Positions 43,532-52,544 of a stretch of 64,000 bases of DNA are shown piece by piece. The position numbers and the translations under genes were made by a program. This DNA is from Microbacterium sp. 3J1 (GTDB lineage Bacteria; Actinomycetota; Actinomycetes; Actinomycetales; Microbacteriaceae), in NCBI RefSeq assembly GCF_001049495.1, contig NZ_CDWI01000010.1, positions 124,001 to 188,000 of the forward strand, given 5' to 3'. Position 1 is the first letter of the stretch, and each line of letters begins with the position of its first letter. The notes beneath the pieces were generated by a model. That model was not told where the DNA came from. It did no database searches and was given only the letters and a program-made list of their open reading frames with translations.

Positions 43532-43843
43532 TCAGTCCTCGGACTCCGGGGCGTCGACGACTCCGATGCCGATCGCTTCGTGATCGGGCTCCGGCTCGTC
43601 GCGCTTCGGGGCTTTGGGCTCCTCGGACGGATCCTTCTCGGTGCTCGGCTCCGCGAGCTCCTCGGTGCTCGGCACCTCCGACGGGTCGGCATCCTCGGGG
43701 GAGTCCGCCTGCGCGGGCTTCTCGGCCGTTCCCGCGGGGTCCTTGAACTCGCCGGCATCGCCGGAGGCCGGCGTCGGAGTCGGTGCCTGGGCCTCGGGGT
43801 CGAGGTCGGAGGTCGGATCCTGCTCAGGAGTGCTGTTCGTCAT
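43532..43843 (-). CDS. Acidic, disordered hypothetical protein
   Basis: A 103-residue protein made almost entirely of Glu, Asp, Pro, Ser, Thr and Ala (for example EDADPSEVPSTEELAEPSTE). It has no predicted globular core. The start follows GAAAGGAACG. Such proteins occur as short conserved hypotheticals in related genomes; function unknown. It ends 4 nt from the end of the convergent flavoprotein gene. Confidence 0.7.
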   Translation of the reverse strand: MTNSTPEQDPTSDLDPEAQAPTPTPASGDAGEFKDPAGTAEKPAQADSPEDADPSEVPSTEELAEPSTEKDPSEEPKAPKRDEPEPDHEAIGIGVVDAPESED

Positions 43844-43958
43844 GGTCGTTCCTTTCGCATCGAGTGCAGGACCAGCATCCCCGCGTCGCGCGCACCGGGG
43901 AAGGGGCTTGACGTGAGGTCGCGGCCGGAGCGCGAGACCGACGACGTACGCTGGAGGG

Positions 43959-45455
43959 GTGACAGCGTACGTCTCGGCCTTCGACCTCTTCTCCATCGGA
44001 GTGGGACCCTCGAGCTCCCATACGGTCGGGCCGATGCGGGCGGCGCTCGATTTCGCCCGACGCCTGAGCGACTCGGCATCCATCGCGCGGGTCGCGCGGG
44101 TCGGCTGCACTCTCTACGGCTCGCTCGGAGCCACCGGGATCGGGCACGGGACGCCGGATGCCGTCGTGGCCGGTCTGCGCGGGCTCGCGCCTGAGACCTG
44201 CGACCCGTCTGCGGTGCGCGCAGCGTGGACCGAGTTCCCCGTCGGAGGCACGCTGCTCCTCGACAGCGTCCAGGAGGTGGCGTTCGCGAAGGAGGACATC
44301 GTCTTCGCACCCAGGACGCGCCTGCCAGGACACCCGAACGCGCTGACGATCACGGCCTGGGACGACGCCGGCGACATCGTGTCGGAGGAGACGTACTACT
44401 CCGTGGGCGGCGGCTTCATCCGACGCGACGGCGAAGAGGCGCGGGTCGCCGCATCACCCTCGCTGTTCGCCTACACGGATGCCGCGTCCCTGCTCGCGCT
44501 CTGCGACGAGCACGGGCTGTCGATCGCCGAGGTCGCGCGAGTCAATGAGACCGCGCTGCGGGATGAGGCGGACGTCGCCTCCGGGCTCGACGCGATCTGG
44601 GATGCGATGGCCGCCTGCGTGGACGCGGGCCTGCACTCCGACGGTGTGCTGCCCGGCATGCTCAAGGTCAAGCGGCGCGCGAGCGTGATCCGCGGTCAGC
44701 TGGAGGAGGCCGAGTCGGACGGCCATCGAGAACTGCCCGGCGAGTGGCTCGGAGCCTTCGCGCTCGCCGTCAACGAGGAGAACGCCGCCGGCGGGCGCGT
44801 CGTCACGGCACCGACGAACGGTGCCGCCGGCATCCTGCCCGCCGTCGCGATGTACTGGTGGCGGTTCCTCGCCGACTCCGGACTCGCAGCGGGCAACGCG
44901 GTCACGCCGTACGGCGAGCTCGTCGGCAGCGCGCTGCTCGGCTTCGACGGCGCCCGCGCGCTGGAGGCGCCTGCGGGCGACGGCGGCGACCAGGCGGTCG
45001 CCGAGGCGAACCGGCGCCGCGGCATCCGTCGATTCCTCCTCACGGCCACTGCCCTGGGTTCGCTGTTCAAGGCCAATGCGTCGATCTCGGGTGCCGAAGG
45101 CGGATGCCAGGCCGAGGTCGGCTCCGCCTGCGCGATGGCCGCCGGCGGTCTCACGGCCGTGATGGGCGGGACGAACCGGCAGATCGAGAACGCCGCCGAG
45201 ATCGCGATGGAGCACCACCTCGGGCTCACGTGCGACCCGATCGGTGGACTGGTGCAGATCCCGTGCATCGAGCGGAACGCCATCGCCGCATCGACGGCCG
45301 TGACGGCAGCACGCCTCGCCCTTCGCGGTGACGGCAGCCACTACGTCTCCTTGGACGCGGTCGTGGAGACCATGCGCCAGACCGGGATCGACATGTCGAC
45401 GAAGTACAAGGAGACGAGTGAGGGCGGCCTCGCGGTGAACGTCATCGAGTGCTGA
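43959..45455 (+). CDS. sdaA: L-serine ammonia-lyase (single-chain, iron-sulfur type)
   Basis: A 498-residue L-serine dehydratase with both alpha and beta parts in one chain. Typical blocks are FSIGVGPSSSHTVGPMRAA at the start, APTNGAAGILPA near 285, SISGAEGGCQAEVGSACAMAAGG near 370-390, and CDPIGGLVQIPCIERNA near 430. The three cysteines in the latter blocks bind the 4Fe-4S cluster that activates serine for conversion to pyruvate and ammonia. The GTG start follows TACGCT by 6 nt, a leaderless arrangement. Confidence 0.96.
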   Translation: MTAYVSAFDLFSIGVGPSSSHTVGPMRAALDFARRLSDSASIARVARVGCTLYGSLGATGIGHGTPDAVVAGLRGLAPETCDPSAVRAAWTEFPVGGTLLLDSVQEVAFAKEDIVFAPRTRLPGHPNALTITAWDDAGDIVSEETYYSVGGGFIRRDGEEARVAASPSLFAYTDAASLLALCDEHGLSIAEVARVNETALRDEADVASGLDAIWDAMAACVDAGLHSDGVLPGMLKVKRRASVIRGQLEEAESDGHRELPGEWLGAFALAVNEENAAGGRVVTAPTNGAAGILPAVAMYWWRFLADSGLAAGNAVTPYGELVGSALLGFDGARALEAPAGDGGDQAVAEANRRRGIRRFLLTATALGSLFKANASISGAEGGCQAEVGSACAMAAGGLTAVMGGTNRQIENAAEIAMEHHLGLTCDPIGGLVQIPCIERNAIAASTAVTAARLALRGDGSHYVSLDAVVETMRQTGIDMSTKYKETSEGGLAVNVIEC

Positions 45456-45500
45456 CCCGTGCGCAGCGTGGTGTCGTCACCGCCCGGTAGGGTCACGGAC

Positions 45501-46256
45501 GTGGAGTCCATCTGGAAGCCGGGCAGTCGCCGGAGGCGCGAGCAGCCGATCGTGTCGGTGCGGGCGAACGACGATGCGCCGACGCCGGGCGGGCGGTGGC
45601 CGACGAGCATCCCCGCGGTCGCGCAGGTGCTGAGCGACGGCATCGACCTGGCGCCCGGGGTCACGTTCCTCGTCGGGGAGAACGGCAGCGGCAAGTCCAC
45701 CATCGTCGAGGGCGTCGCGGTCGCGTACGGGCTGTCGCCGGAGGGCGGATCGCGTCAGGCCATGCACAGCACGCGGCCCACGGAGTCACCGCTCTCGGAC
45801 TGGCTGCGGCTGCAGCGAGGGATCGGCGCCAGCCGGTGGGGCTTCTTCCTGCGGGCCGAGACGATGCACTCGTTCTACACGTACCTCGAGGAGAACCCCT
45901 CGATGTCCGGCGGCGACGTGCCGTTCCATGAGATGAGCCACGGCGAGTCGTTTCTCGCGCTGCTCGACAGCCGCTTCGACGAACCCGGCTTCTACTGCCT
46001 CGACGAGCCGGAGGCGGCGCTGTCGTTCCAGTCGACGCTCGCGCTCATCGCCGTGCTCCAGCGCATCGTCGACGACGGCGGGCAGGTGCTCTGCGCCACG
46101 CACTCTCCCGTGCTCGCGGCGCTTCCGGGCGCGAAGATCCTCGAGGTGGGGGAGTGGGGCATCCGTCCTGCGGACTGGGGTGACCTCGAACTCGTGAACC
46201 ACTGGCGCTCGTTCCTGCAGGATCCGCCCCGGTACCTCCGGCATCTGCTCGACTGA
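45501..46256 (+). CDS. AAA/ABC-type ATPase of unknown role
   Basis: A 251-residue ATP-binding protein. Walker A (LVGENGSGKST) is near residue 57, a MSHGESF signature-like segment near 145, Walker B with FYCLDEPEAALS near 165, and a switch His in CATHSPVL near 200. It belongs to the OLD/RecF-like predicted ATPases that act alone. The GTG at 45501 is chosen because TAGGGT stands 7 nt before it; an upstream ATG at 45459 would add 14 unlikely residues. No partner nuclease gene is nearby. Confidence 0.85.
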   Translation: MESIWKPGSRRRREQPIVSVRANDDAPTPGGRWPTSIPAVAQVLSDGIDLAPGVTFLVGENGSGKSTIVEGVAVAYGLSPEGGSRQAMHSTRPTESPLSDWLRLQRGIGASRWGFFLRAETMHSFYTYLEENPSMSGGDVPFHEMSHGESFLALLDSRFDEPGFYCLDEPEAALSFQSTLALIAVLQRIVDDGGQVLCATHSPVLAALPGAKILEVGEWGIRPADWGDLELVNHWRSFLQDPPRYLRHLLD

Positions 46257-46287
46257 AGGTCGAGCGCGACGAACGAGGGCGCGCCCC

Positions 46288-48843
46288 TCACCGCCGTGCG
46301 GCGCGGTTCTTCGTGTGCTTCGTCGGCGCCGCGGCCCAGGGATCTTCCGGCCACGGATGCTTGGGGTAGCGCCCGCGCATCTCGGCGCGCACCTGCGAGT
46401 AGGGACCGGACCAGAACGAGGCGAGGTCGTCCGTGACCGCGAGCGGACGCCCTGCCGGAGACAGCAGGTGGAACAGCACCGGCACCCGCCCGTCTACCAG
46501 CTGTGGAGTCGCGGCCCACCCGAAGCACTCCTGCAGTTTGACGGCGACGACGGGCGGCGCGACCGCGTCATCCGGTTCCGGGTACTCGATGCGGACGCGG
46601 GATCCGCTCGGAACCTCGAGCCGTTCAGGAGCCAGTTCGTCGAGGCGTGCCGCCTCCGGCCACGGCAGCAGGCGGCGAAGCGCCGATGTGAGATCCAATC
46701 GCGCCACCGGAGTGCCGCTCGCGAGGGCGTCGAGCTCCGGTGCGAGCCACGTGTCGAGCGACGCGAGCAGACCGGCATCCGACACGTCCGGCCAGGGCGC
46801 ACCGAGCTCCCGGTGCACCAGCGCCAGCCGGCGGCGCAGAGCGTCGGCGCTGTCTCGCCAGGTGAACATGCTCAGCCCGTCGCGCCGCAGCGCCCGACGA
46901 ACGGCATCCCGCCCCTCTTCCGCCGACGCCCGCACCGGCGCCGACGAGCGCAGGATGGCTCCGATGCGGCGCTCGCGACGGGCCTGAACGCGGCCCCCGA
47001 CGAAGTCCGCCTCGACCCGGTCGCTCATCAGGTGGCTCGCGGCCTGCTCCATCTGCGCCTCGGTGAGCGCGGCGGCCGACCGCACGATCGCGCCCGATCC
47101 CGCGGTCGCGTTCCCGGAGGCGCGCGCGACGTCGGCGACGGCGATCCACTCGATGGCCGCGAGCGGACCGCGCACGCCCGCACGGGTTCCGGATGCGAGC
47201 AGGAAGGTCGCTCCTGCGGCGGTGCGCTCCACGCGACGGGCGATCCGCTCGGGGAAGGCCAGCGCGATCACGAGCCCGACGCCGTCGAGATCCGAGCTCA
47301 CCCCCGACGTCGTGGGTGCCAGGCGCTCGAGGCGATCGGCGTCCTGACGCCACCTGCGGGCCTCCGGTGTTCGTCCGCTTCGCATGGCGACGAGCGCCTG
47401 GGCCACGTCTGCCTCGGCGATGCGCACGTCGCCGCCCAGCAGCGCGACGATCTCGGCGACGAGCCGGGCCCCCACCGCCGGACTGCCGTCGCGAAGGGCG
47501 CGAGCGAGGCGCGGATCGGTCGGGATGCGAGCGAGGGCGCGCCCTTCCGCGGTCGCGCGTCCCTCGTCGTCGATCGCCCCGAGACCGCGCAGCACGCCGA
47601 GAGCGTCGGCGAGGTGGGCTGCGGGCAGCGGCTCGATCAGCCGCAGACCCGCCCCGCCAGGGGCGCCCCAGCACGCGAGCAGCAGTGCCGCATCCGCGAG
47701 ATCGGTGACCGCGATCTCCGCGACCGGTCGGGCGGGAGCGGCCGCATAGGCGCGCTCGTCGACGCAGCGGATGACGATCCCCGGGCCCTGGCGGGTGGCG
47801 CGGCCCGCACGTTGCACGCACGACGAACGGGATGCGGAGGCAGTGACGAGACCAGTCATGCCGCGGGCGGCGTCCCGCTGCGGACGTCGAGCCAGGCAGC
47901 TGTCCACGACGAGGCGCACACCCGGCACCGTGAGCGAGGACTCCGCGAGCGAGGTCGTGACGATGATGCGCGGAGGGTCCTCCGGCCGGCGCCCGCGGAT
48001 CACGGCGTCCTGCTCGCCCGCGGGGATACGGCCGTGCAGCTCCCGCACATCGAACCCGGGGCTCGCGTCGCGCACCCGGCGGGCGATCTCCGACACCTCG
48101 CGCACGCCCGGCGCGAAGACGAGCACATCGGCTGCGGGCTCGTCGCGGATCAGCTCCACGGCGGCAGAGCTCGTGACGCGCGCCATGTGATCGAGGAACG
48201 CCCAGGTGACACCGCGCTCGTCGAGCCGTGGTGCGGCGCTCGGCGCCCAGCGCACGGTGAGCGGGAAAGCTGGGACGTCGTGGTCGACGATCGGGGAGGG
48301 GAGGTCGTCCGTGCCGAGGACGGCGGCGATGCGCTCGGCGTCGAGCGTCGCCGACATGGCGACGACCGCGAGATCGTCCCGCAACTCGCGCACTTCGGAG
48401 AGAAGGCCGACGAGGAGGTCGGTCTCGAGCGCCCGCTCGTGGACCTCGTCGATGATCACGGCATCCACACCGTCGAGCCCCGGGTCGTCGAGCATCCGTC
48501 GCAGCAGGACTCCGGCGGTGACGAACTCGACCCGCGTGTCCGGTCCGACGGCGCGCTCGCCGCGCACGGTGAAGCCGACGCGGGTGCCGAGCGGTGAGCC
48601 GTCGAGCTGCGCGAGTCGCCGGGCGGCCGCACGGGCGGCGACCCGGCGCGGCTGGGTGACGATCACGCGGCCGGTGCCTCGCGATGCGATCAGCGGAGGT
48701 ACGAGCGTGGTCTTGCCGGTGCCGGGCGGTGCGCTGACGACCGCTGTCGTGCTCGCGTCGAGAGCGGTCGACAGCTCGTCGAGTGCGGCCGCGAACGAGA
48801 GTCCTGCGCCGATCGCGGCGAGGTCGAAGGCGGCGGACGTCAT
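46288..48843 (-). CDS. hrpB: HrpB-type ATP-dependent helicase
   Basis: An 851-residue DEAH-box protein. Walker A APPGTGKTT is at about 38-46, DEVH (VIIDEVHERAL) near 130, SAT (AMSATLD) near 165, and the helicase motif VI QRAGRATRQGPG near 340. The C-terminal HrpB-specific domain is present (FWSGPYSQVRAEMRGRYPKHPWPEDP) and ends in a KHTKNRAARR tail. HrpB helicases are accessory RNA or DNA helicases in bacteria. The ATG at 48843 is chosen; the frame stays open far upstream on the opposite strand of the flotillin gene, but that part has no helicase character. Confidence 0.95.
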   Translation of the reverse strand: MTSAAFDLAAIGAGLSFAAALDELSTALDASTTAVVSAPPGTGKTTLVPPLIASRGTGRVIVTQPRRVAARAAARRLAQLDGSPLGTRVGFTVRGERAVGPDTRVEFVTAGVLLRRMLDDPGLDGVDAVIIDEVHERALETDLLVGLLSEVRELRDDLAVVAMSATLDAERIAAVLGTDDLPSPIVDHDVPAFPLTVRWAPSAAPRLDERGVTWAFLDHMARVTSSAAVELIRDEPAADVLVFAPGVREVSEIARRVRDASPGFDVRELHGRIPAGEQDAVIRGRRPEDPPRIIVTTSLAESSLTVPGVRLVVDSCLARRPQRDAARGMTGLVTASASRSSCVQRAGRATRQGPGIVIRCVDERAYAAAPARPVAEIAVTDLADAALLLACWGAPGGAGLRLIEPLPAAHLADALGVLRGLGAIDDEGRATAEGRALARIPTDPRLARALRDGSPAVGARLVAEIVALLGGDVRIAEADVAQALVAMRSGRTPEARRWRQDADRLERLAPTTSGVSSDLDGVGLVIALAFPERIARRVERTAAGATFLLASGTRAGVRGPLAAIEWIAVADVARASGNATAGSGAIVRSAAALTEAQMEQAASHLMSDRVEADFVGGRVQARRERRIGAILRSSAPVRASAEEGRDAVRRALRRDGLSMFTWRDSADALRRRLALVHRELGAPWPDVSDAGLLASLDTWLAPELDALASGTPVARLDLTSALRRLLPWPEAARLDELAPERLEVPSGSRVRIEYPEPDDAVAPPVVAVKLQECFGWAATPQLVDGRVPVLFHLLSPAGRPLAVTDDLASFWSGPYSQVRAEMRGRYPKHPWPEDPWAAAPTKHTKNRAARR

Positions 48844-48934
48844 CCGTCCAGTCTGCCCGCTCTCCACAACTCCGCAGGCGACGGATGCCGCGACCGATCC
48901 GGCCGCGGCATCCGCCTGTGTTCGTGTGCGCTGA

Positions 48935-50530
48935 CTACTCCGCGGCGGGAGCCGGCGGCGCGGGGGGAGGCGGGCTGGTCGGGGTCGACTGGCGGGGTGC
49001 CGGAGCCGCCGCGGCGGCCACGCCCTCGCCGATGCCGCGGCCGACCGCCTGGCCCTGGATGATCGACGCGAGGTCGAGACCGGTCGCGGCGCTGACGCTG
49101 TCGAACACCGACTTGAGCGCCTTCGCGCTGTCGGCCCCGACGACGTTCGATGCTCCGTCGTCGCTCGATCCGCCGATGATCGACACACTGCCGATCGCGG
49201 CGTAGCCCTTCGAGAACTCGGCCATGATCGAGGGCAGGGTGTCGAGCACGCGCTGCGAGAGGAAGGCGTCCTGATTGGACGCGATGGCCTTCGCCTCTGC
49301 CTCCACGGCGGCGGCTCGCGCCTCACCCTCGGCCCGGATCGCGTCGGCCTCGGCGTTGGCACGCAGACGTCGAGCCTCCGACTCGGCCTCCGCCTGGGCG
49401 CGCAGCGCGTCGGCTTCACCGGTCGCGCGGGCGATGGCGGCTGCGGCCTCACCATCGGCCTTCGCCCGGTCGGCCTGGGCCTGCTGCTCGGCGATGCGGG
49501 TGCGGGCCTCGGCCTGCTTGACCTGCTCGATCGCCGCGGCTTCCGCCGAGCGCTCACGCGTGTACAGCTCTGCCTGGGCGCGGGTCTCGGCCTCGTAGCG
49601 CTGAGCGTCGGCGACGCGCTTGACGTCGGCATCCAGCTGCGCCTGTCGGTTCTCGGCCTGCTGCTGCAGCACCGCCTGCTGCGCCTGCTCGCGGGCGAGG
49701 TTCTCGGCCTGCTCCGCCTCGGCGCGCGCACGGCCGATGCCGGCGTTCGCGTTCGCGGTGTTGGTGTCGAGAGCGGTCTGCTCGACGAGGTTCGCTTCCT
49801 GGTTGGCGATGTTCTTCTGGTTGATCGCGCGGTCGGCGTTCGTCTGCGAGATCTCTGCGGCCTGACGCTTCGCCTGGATCTCGGGAGCACCGAGCGACTG
49901 GATGTAGCCCACCTTGTCGGTGATGCCCTTGATCTGGAACGAGTCGAGGATCAGACCCTGCTCGGCGAGCTCCTGCGAGACGTCGGCGGCGATCTGGTCG
50001 GAGAACTTCTTGCGCTCTCGCATGAGCTCGACGACCGACAGTGTCGCGACGATCCCGCGGAGTGCACCTTCGAGCTGCTCGGTCGTGAACTGCTCGATCG
50101 CCTTGTCCTGCGACGCGAATCGCTCGGCCGCCCGGCGGACGTAGAGCGGGTCGGAGCCGATCTTCACGATGGCTACGCCGTCGACGTTGAGCGTGACGCT
50201 GTCGAGCGACTGGGCCTCGGCATTGAGGGAGACCTGGCGGGACCGCAGCGAGATGATCTCGTGGCGCTGCGTGATCGGGTTGACCAGCGACTTGCCGTTC
50301 ACGATCACCGTGACGGGCGACTCCTCCGTCTCGCCTCGGGTCGTGCCGTCGGCCGCGATGACGGTGCGCTGCACCTTCTGCTTGCGGCCCGAGATGACGA
50401 GCGCCTCGTCGGCTCGCGCCACCTTGATCCAGCTGCGCGCGAACAGCAGCAGGACGAGCAGCAGGACGACGGCGACGGCCACCGCGATCCCGACGATGAC
50501 GAGGATGCCGACGATTCCGGCGATCTCCAT
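48935..50530 (-). CDS. Flotillin/SPFH-domain membrane protein
   Basis: A 531-residue protein. An N-terminal membrane anchor (residues about 5-32) precedes an SPFH domain with WIKVARADEALVISGRK and the SLDSVTLNVDGVAIVKIG.. block. Then a very long Ala/Glu/Gln-rich coiled coil runs from about residue 245 to 425 (EAEQAENLAREQAQQAVLQQQ..), followed by a conserved C-terminal helix and a Pro-rich tail. Flotillins organise membrane microdomains. The ATG follows GGAGGTCATTC. The gene ends next to hrpB. Confidence 0.94.
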   Translation of the reverse strand: MEIAGIVGILVIVGIAVAVAVVLLLVLLLFARSWIKVARADEALVISGRKQKVQRTVIAADGTTRGETEESPVTVIVNGKSLVNPITQRHEIISLRSRQVSLNAEAQSLDSVTLNVDGVAIVKIGSDPLYVRRAAERFASQDKAIEQFTTEQLEGALRGIVATLSVVELMRERKKFSDQIAADVSQELAEQGLILDSFQIKGITDKVGYIQSLGAPEIQAKRQAAEISQTNADRAINQKNIANQEANLVEQTALDTNTANANAGIGRARAEAEQAENLAREQAQQAVLQQQAENRQAQLDADVKRVADAQRYEAETRAQAELYTRERSAEAAAIEQVKQAEARTRIAEQQAQADRAKADGEAAAAIARATGEADALRAQAEAESEARRLRANAEADAIRAEGEARAAAVEAEAKAIASNQDAFLSQRVLDTLPSIMAEFSKGYAAIGSVSIIGGSSDDGASNVVGADSAKALKSVFDSVSAATGLDLASIIQGQAVGRGIGEGVAAAAAPAPRQSTPTSPPPPAPPAPAAE

Positions 50531-50655
50531 GAATGACCTCCCTGGTCCCCCCGAGGGGGTGGTCTGCGACTCCGACGCGATGATGCCGGAATTCGGTTCC
50601 ACCCTGCCAGAAAACGGGGGAGCACGTCGGGGGAGTTCCGCACCTGGCCCCCGCC

Positions 50656-50732
50656 CGAATCGCACACGATGTCCCGCTGTGCACACCAGCCGGGGCAGAA
50701 CGGATGCCGCACGGGGCGACGTGTGCGATTCG
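50656..50732. repeat. 13-bp inverted repeat upstream of flotillin
   Basis: CGAATCGCACACG at 50656-50668 and CGTGTGCGATTCG at 50720-50732 are perfect inverse copies separated by 51 nt, in the region between flotillin and MarR. They could pair into a long-loop hairpin or be two operator half sites. Position relative to the flotillin start is about 125-200 nt upstream. Confidence 0.55.
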
Positions 50733-50762
50733 AGGCGCCTGACGGCCGGCCCGGCACGCCAG

Positions 50763-50782
50763 CCCGGGCGTGAGCGCCCGGG
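50763..50782 (-). terminator. Hairpin after marR
   Basis: CCCGGGCG (50763-50770) and CGCCCGGG (50775-50782) form an 8-bp stem with a TGAG loop directly behind the stop codon of the MarR gene, in its transcription direction. It is short but very GC-rich. Confidence 0.6.
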
Positions 50783-50784
50783 GG

Positions 50785-51213
50785 TCAGCGGTTGCGCAGC
50801 TTCTCGGTCAGGTCGCGAAGAGCCTGTAGTTCGTCGTCGTCGAGGCGCGACATGCGCTCGGCGATCGAACGGCCATGCACGGTGGCGATGCTGCGGAATG
50901 CCCGTGCCCCGGCATCCGTCGCCCGGATCAGTGCGCCGCGTCCGTCATCGGGGTCGGGGCACTTGGCGACGAGCCCGCGTGCGACCATGCGGTCGACGAG
51001 GCGCGAGACGCTCGGCTGGCTGATGAGCATGTTCGACGTGACGTCGCGGAGTCGTGCGGACATGTCGGGTGACCGCGTCACGGTGAGCAGGACGTCGTAC
51101 TCGGCCTGCGCGAGATCGCCGTGGTCGAAGTCCGCGTTCATCTCGTTGAACAGTTCGTGCTGCGCGCGGAAGAGGCTCTCCCAGGCCTCGAGGGCGAGCT
51201 TGCGATCAGTCAT
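50785..51213 (-). CDS. MarR family transcriptional regulator
   Basis: A 142-residue repressor with the MarR winged helix-turn-helix (LAQAEYDVLLTVTRSPDMSARLRDVTSNMLISQPSVSRLVDRMVARGLV) and a wing with DPDDGRGALIRAT. The ATG at 51213 follows TACGCT by 7 nt, so it is probably leaderless. A 13-bp inverted repeat lies over its -35 region. Its target is not clear: flotillin downstream or the divergent lipoprotein are candidates. Confidence 0.92.
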   Translation of the reverse strand: MTDRKLALEAWESLFRAQHELFNEMNADFDHGDLAQAEYDVLLTVTRSPDMSARLRDVTSNMLISQPSVSRLVDRMVARGLVAKCPDPDDGRGALIRATDAGARAFRSIATVHGRSIAERMSRLDDDELQALRDLTEKLRNR

Positions 51214-51550
51214 GGAGAACAGCGTACTGGCAACGGTAAAGGGCCGGTCGGAGAGGCTCCCGACCGGCCCTTGTCCCTTGCACCAAGAGTGTCCTGCAAT
51301 CACATGAGGTGGATGCCACAGCAAACATTCACCGTGCGATCACTCTATAACGGCGAGATAACGAATGCAACGGTTTGATCACAGAATCTTCGCGACACCA
51401 GCGGCCCGCCATTCACGTCCTCCGGCGCCAATCGAGAGAGGCTTTCGGTCGGACGTCGGGTGCCCGCTGTGGACGCGCGAAGCGTTCCATCGGAGACGAC
51501 AAGGAGTGGCTGACGTCTCGAAGACAAAACCGGTCTGTCAGTATGGCGTC
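51214..51550. other. Divergent intergenic region between marR and a lipoprotein gene
   Basis: No gene seen in this 337-nt stretch. It holds the marR promoter (TACGCT at 51221-51226 on the minus strand), the 13-bp inverted repeat at 51239-51272, an AT-rich segment around 51340-51375, and a CAGTAT box 6 nt before the lipoprotein ATG at 51551. The octamer GCAACGGT occurs at 51230 and 51367. Confidence 0.6.
51239..51272. promoter_or_regulatory. 13-bp inverted repeat over the marR promoter
   Basis: AAGGGCCGGTCGG (51239-51251) and CCGACCGGCCCTT (51260-51272) are perfect inverse copies with an 8-nt spacer. They cover the expected -35 position of marR. Both flanking genes read away from this region, so it is not needed as a terminator; an operator for MarR or another factor is more likely. 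Confidence 0.6.
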
Positions 51551-52240
51551 ATGTCCGGCACACACAAGCTTCCCGCTGTACTCGCCGCACTTGCCTTGAC
51601 GGCTGCTGCCGCGCTCACCGGGTGCACCGCCACCGCACCAGCGGCAGTGCAGACGCCCACGGCACCCACTGCGACGGCTGTCGCTGAGCCGGCTGCCGAG
51701 GCTTCGCCGACGCCGGAATCCACCGAGCCGGGAACCTGCTCCGCTTTGTCTGAGGTCATGAGCTACACAGACGGTTTGTATTGGGAGCGGCAGGGGACTC
51801 TTCGAGATCTAGGAGCACGCGAGTTCGCGCGCGGCGAGGTGGCATTCGATGAAGAGGGCACTCCCGTGACCTATACCGTCGAGCCGGGCGATGTCGAGGC
51901 TGTGATCGCCGAACGGCTCTGCGCGTACCCAGCCCTCGGCTCGATGAACCACGTACGCGTGATCCAGCCGGGGCAGGTGCTCTGGCTCACCCCTGACCCT
52001 GACACTCCCTGGGTGCCTTACTACAACCCTGCTGACGCGCCCGCTGGGTTCCCGCAGATTCCATATCAGCAGGCCATCGAGTCCGCGGGCAGGGCAGTCG
52101 ACGCCGGTGACGTGGACACCGTGCGGGCGATCTGGAACGACACACTCAAGGGCATGTTCGCGAACCAGGAGACCATCGACGCCGTGCAGACGGTGGTCGA
52201 CTCCGGTGACCTCGACGCGCTTCGCCAGATCTTCTCCTGA
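51551..52240 (+). CDS. Secreted lipoprotein with LysM-like domain (paralogue A)
   Basis: A 229-residue protein. The signal peptide ends at lipobox L-T-G-C (Cys25), followed by a Thr/Pro/Ala-rich linker. A domain then runs between Cys63 and Cys124, including the LysM-like line YTVEPGDVEAVIAERLC, continuing to HVRVIQPGQVLWLTP at 134-147. The C-terminal part is helical. The layout with two cysteines about 61 residues apart recurs in the protein at 56070 (paralogue B). A role in the cell envelope is likely, but the ligand (peptidoglycan or other) is not proven. Confidence 0.8.
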   Translation: MSGTHKLPAVLAALALTAAAALTGCTATAPAAVQTPTAPTATAVAEPAAEASPTPESTEPGTCSALSEVMSYTDGLYWERQGTLRDLGAREFARGEVAFDEEGTPVTYTVEPGDVEAVIAERLCAYPALGSMNHVRVIQPGQVLWLTPDPDTPWVPYYNPADAPAGFPQIPYQQAIESAGRAVDAGDVDTVRAIWNDTLKGMFANQETIDAVQTVVDSGDLDALRQIFS

Positions 52241-52544
52241 CACTGGCCCGGGCGCAGCACGGCTGCCGAGGTCGGGTGCGTCACCGAGAACTGTAGTTCG
52301 CCGTGAGTCATCGTCCACGGCTGCTCTTGCCGCCCACAGCTCCCGCCAAGGGATCGGAGAGACAGGGCAGGCCACACCCGCTGAGCACGATCGCGCTCTT
52401 CAGTACAGACCTGCACCCGCTAGCCTTCACACAAGCGCAAGATCAGTTGCTCCAGTACGCAGCGGTTCGTATGCCTCGTGACAACGTCTCGAGCCCTCCG
52501 GTCAGGGCTGCGCGTCACCCAGTGGCATACCCGGAAGGAACAAC
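52241..52544. other. Intergenic region before the CPBP gene
   Basis: No gene or clear regulatory structure is visible in this 304-nt gap. A ribosome-binding site GGAAGGA stands before the CPBP start. Open frames that cross it from the preceding gene or the opposite strand have no family character. Confidence 0.5.

Noticed and set aside
45459..45500. Upstream start for the ATPase gene
   Set aside because: The 14 additional residues are unlike the family, and the GTG at 45501 has a TAGGGT box at leaderless spacing.
46288..49890. A 1200-codon open frame covering hrpB and much of the flotillin gene
   Set aside because: Only the part from 48843 downwards has helicase motifs. The upstream part is the shadow of the flotillin gene in another frame, made open by high GC.
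51239..51272. Inverted repeat as a transcription terminator
   Set aside because: Both neighbouring genes are transcribed away from it and no T run follows on either strand.
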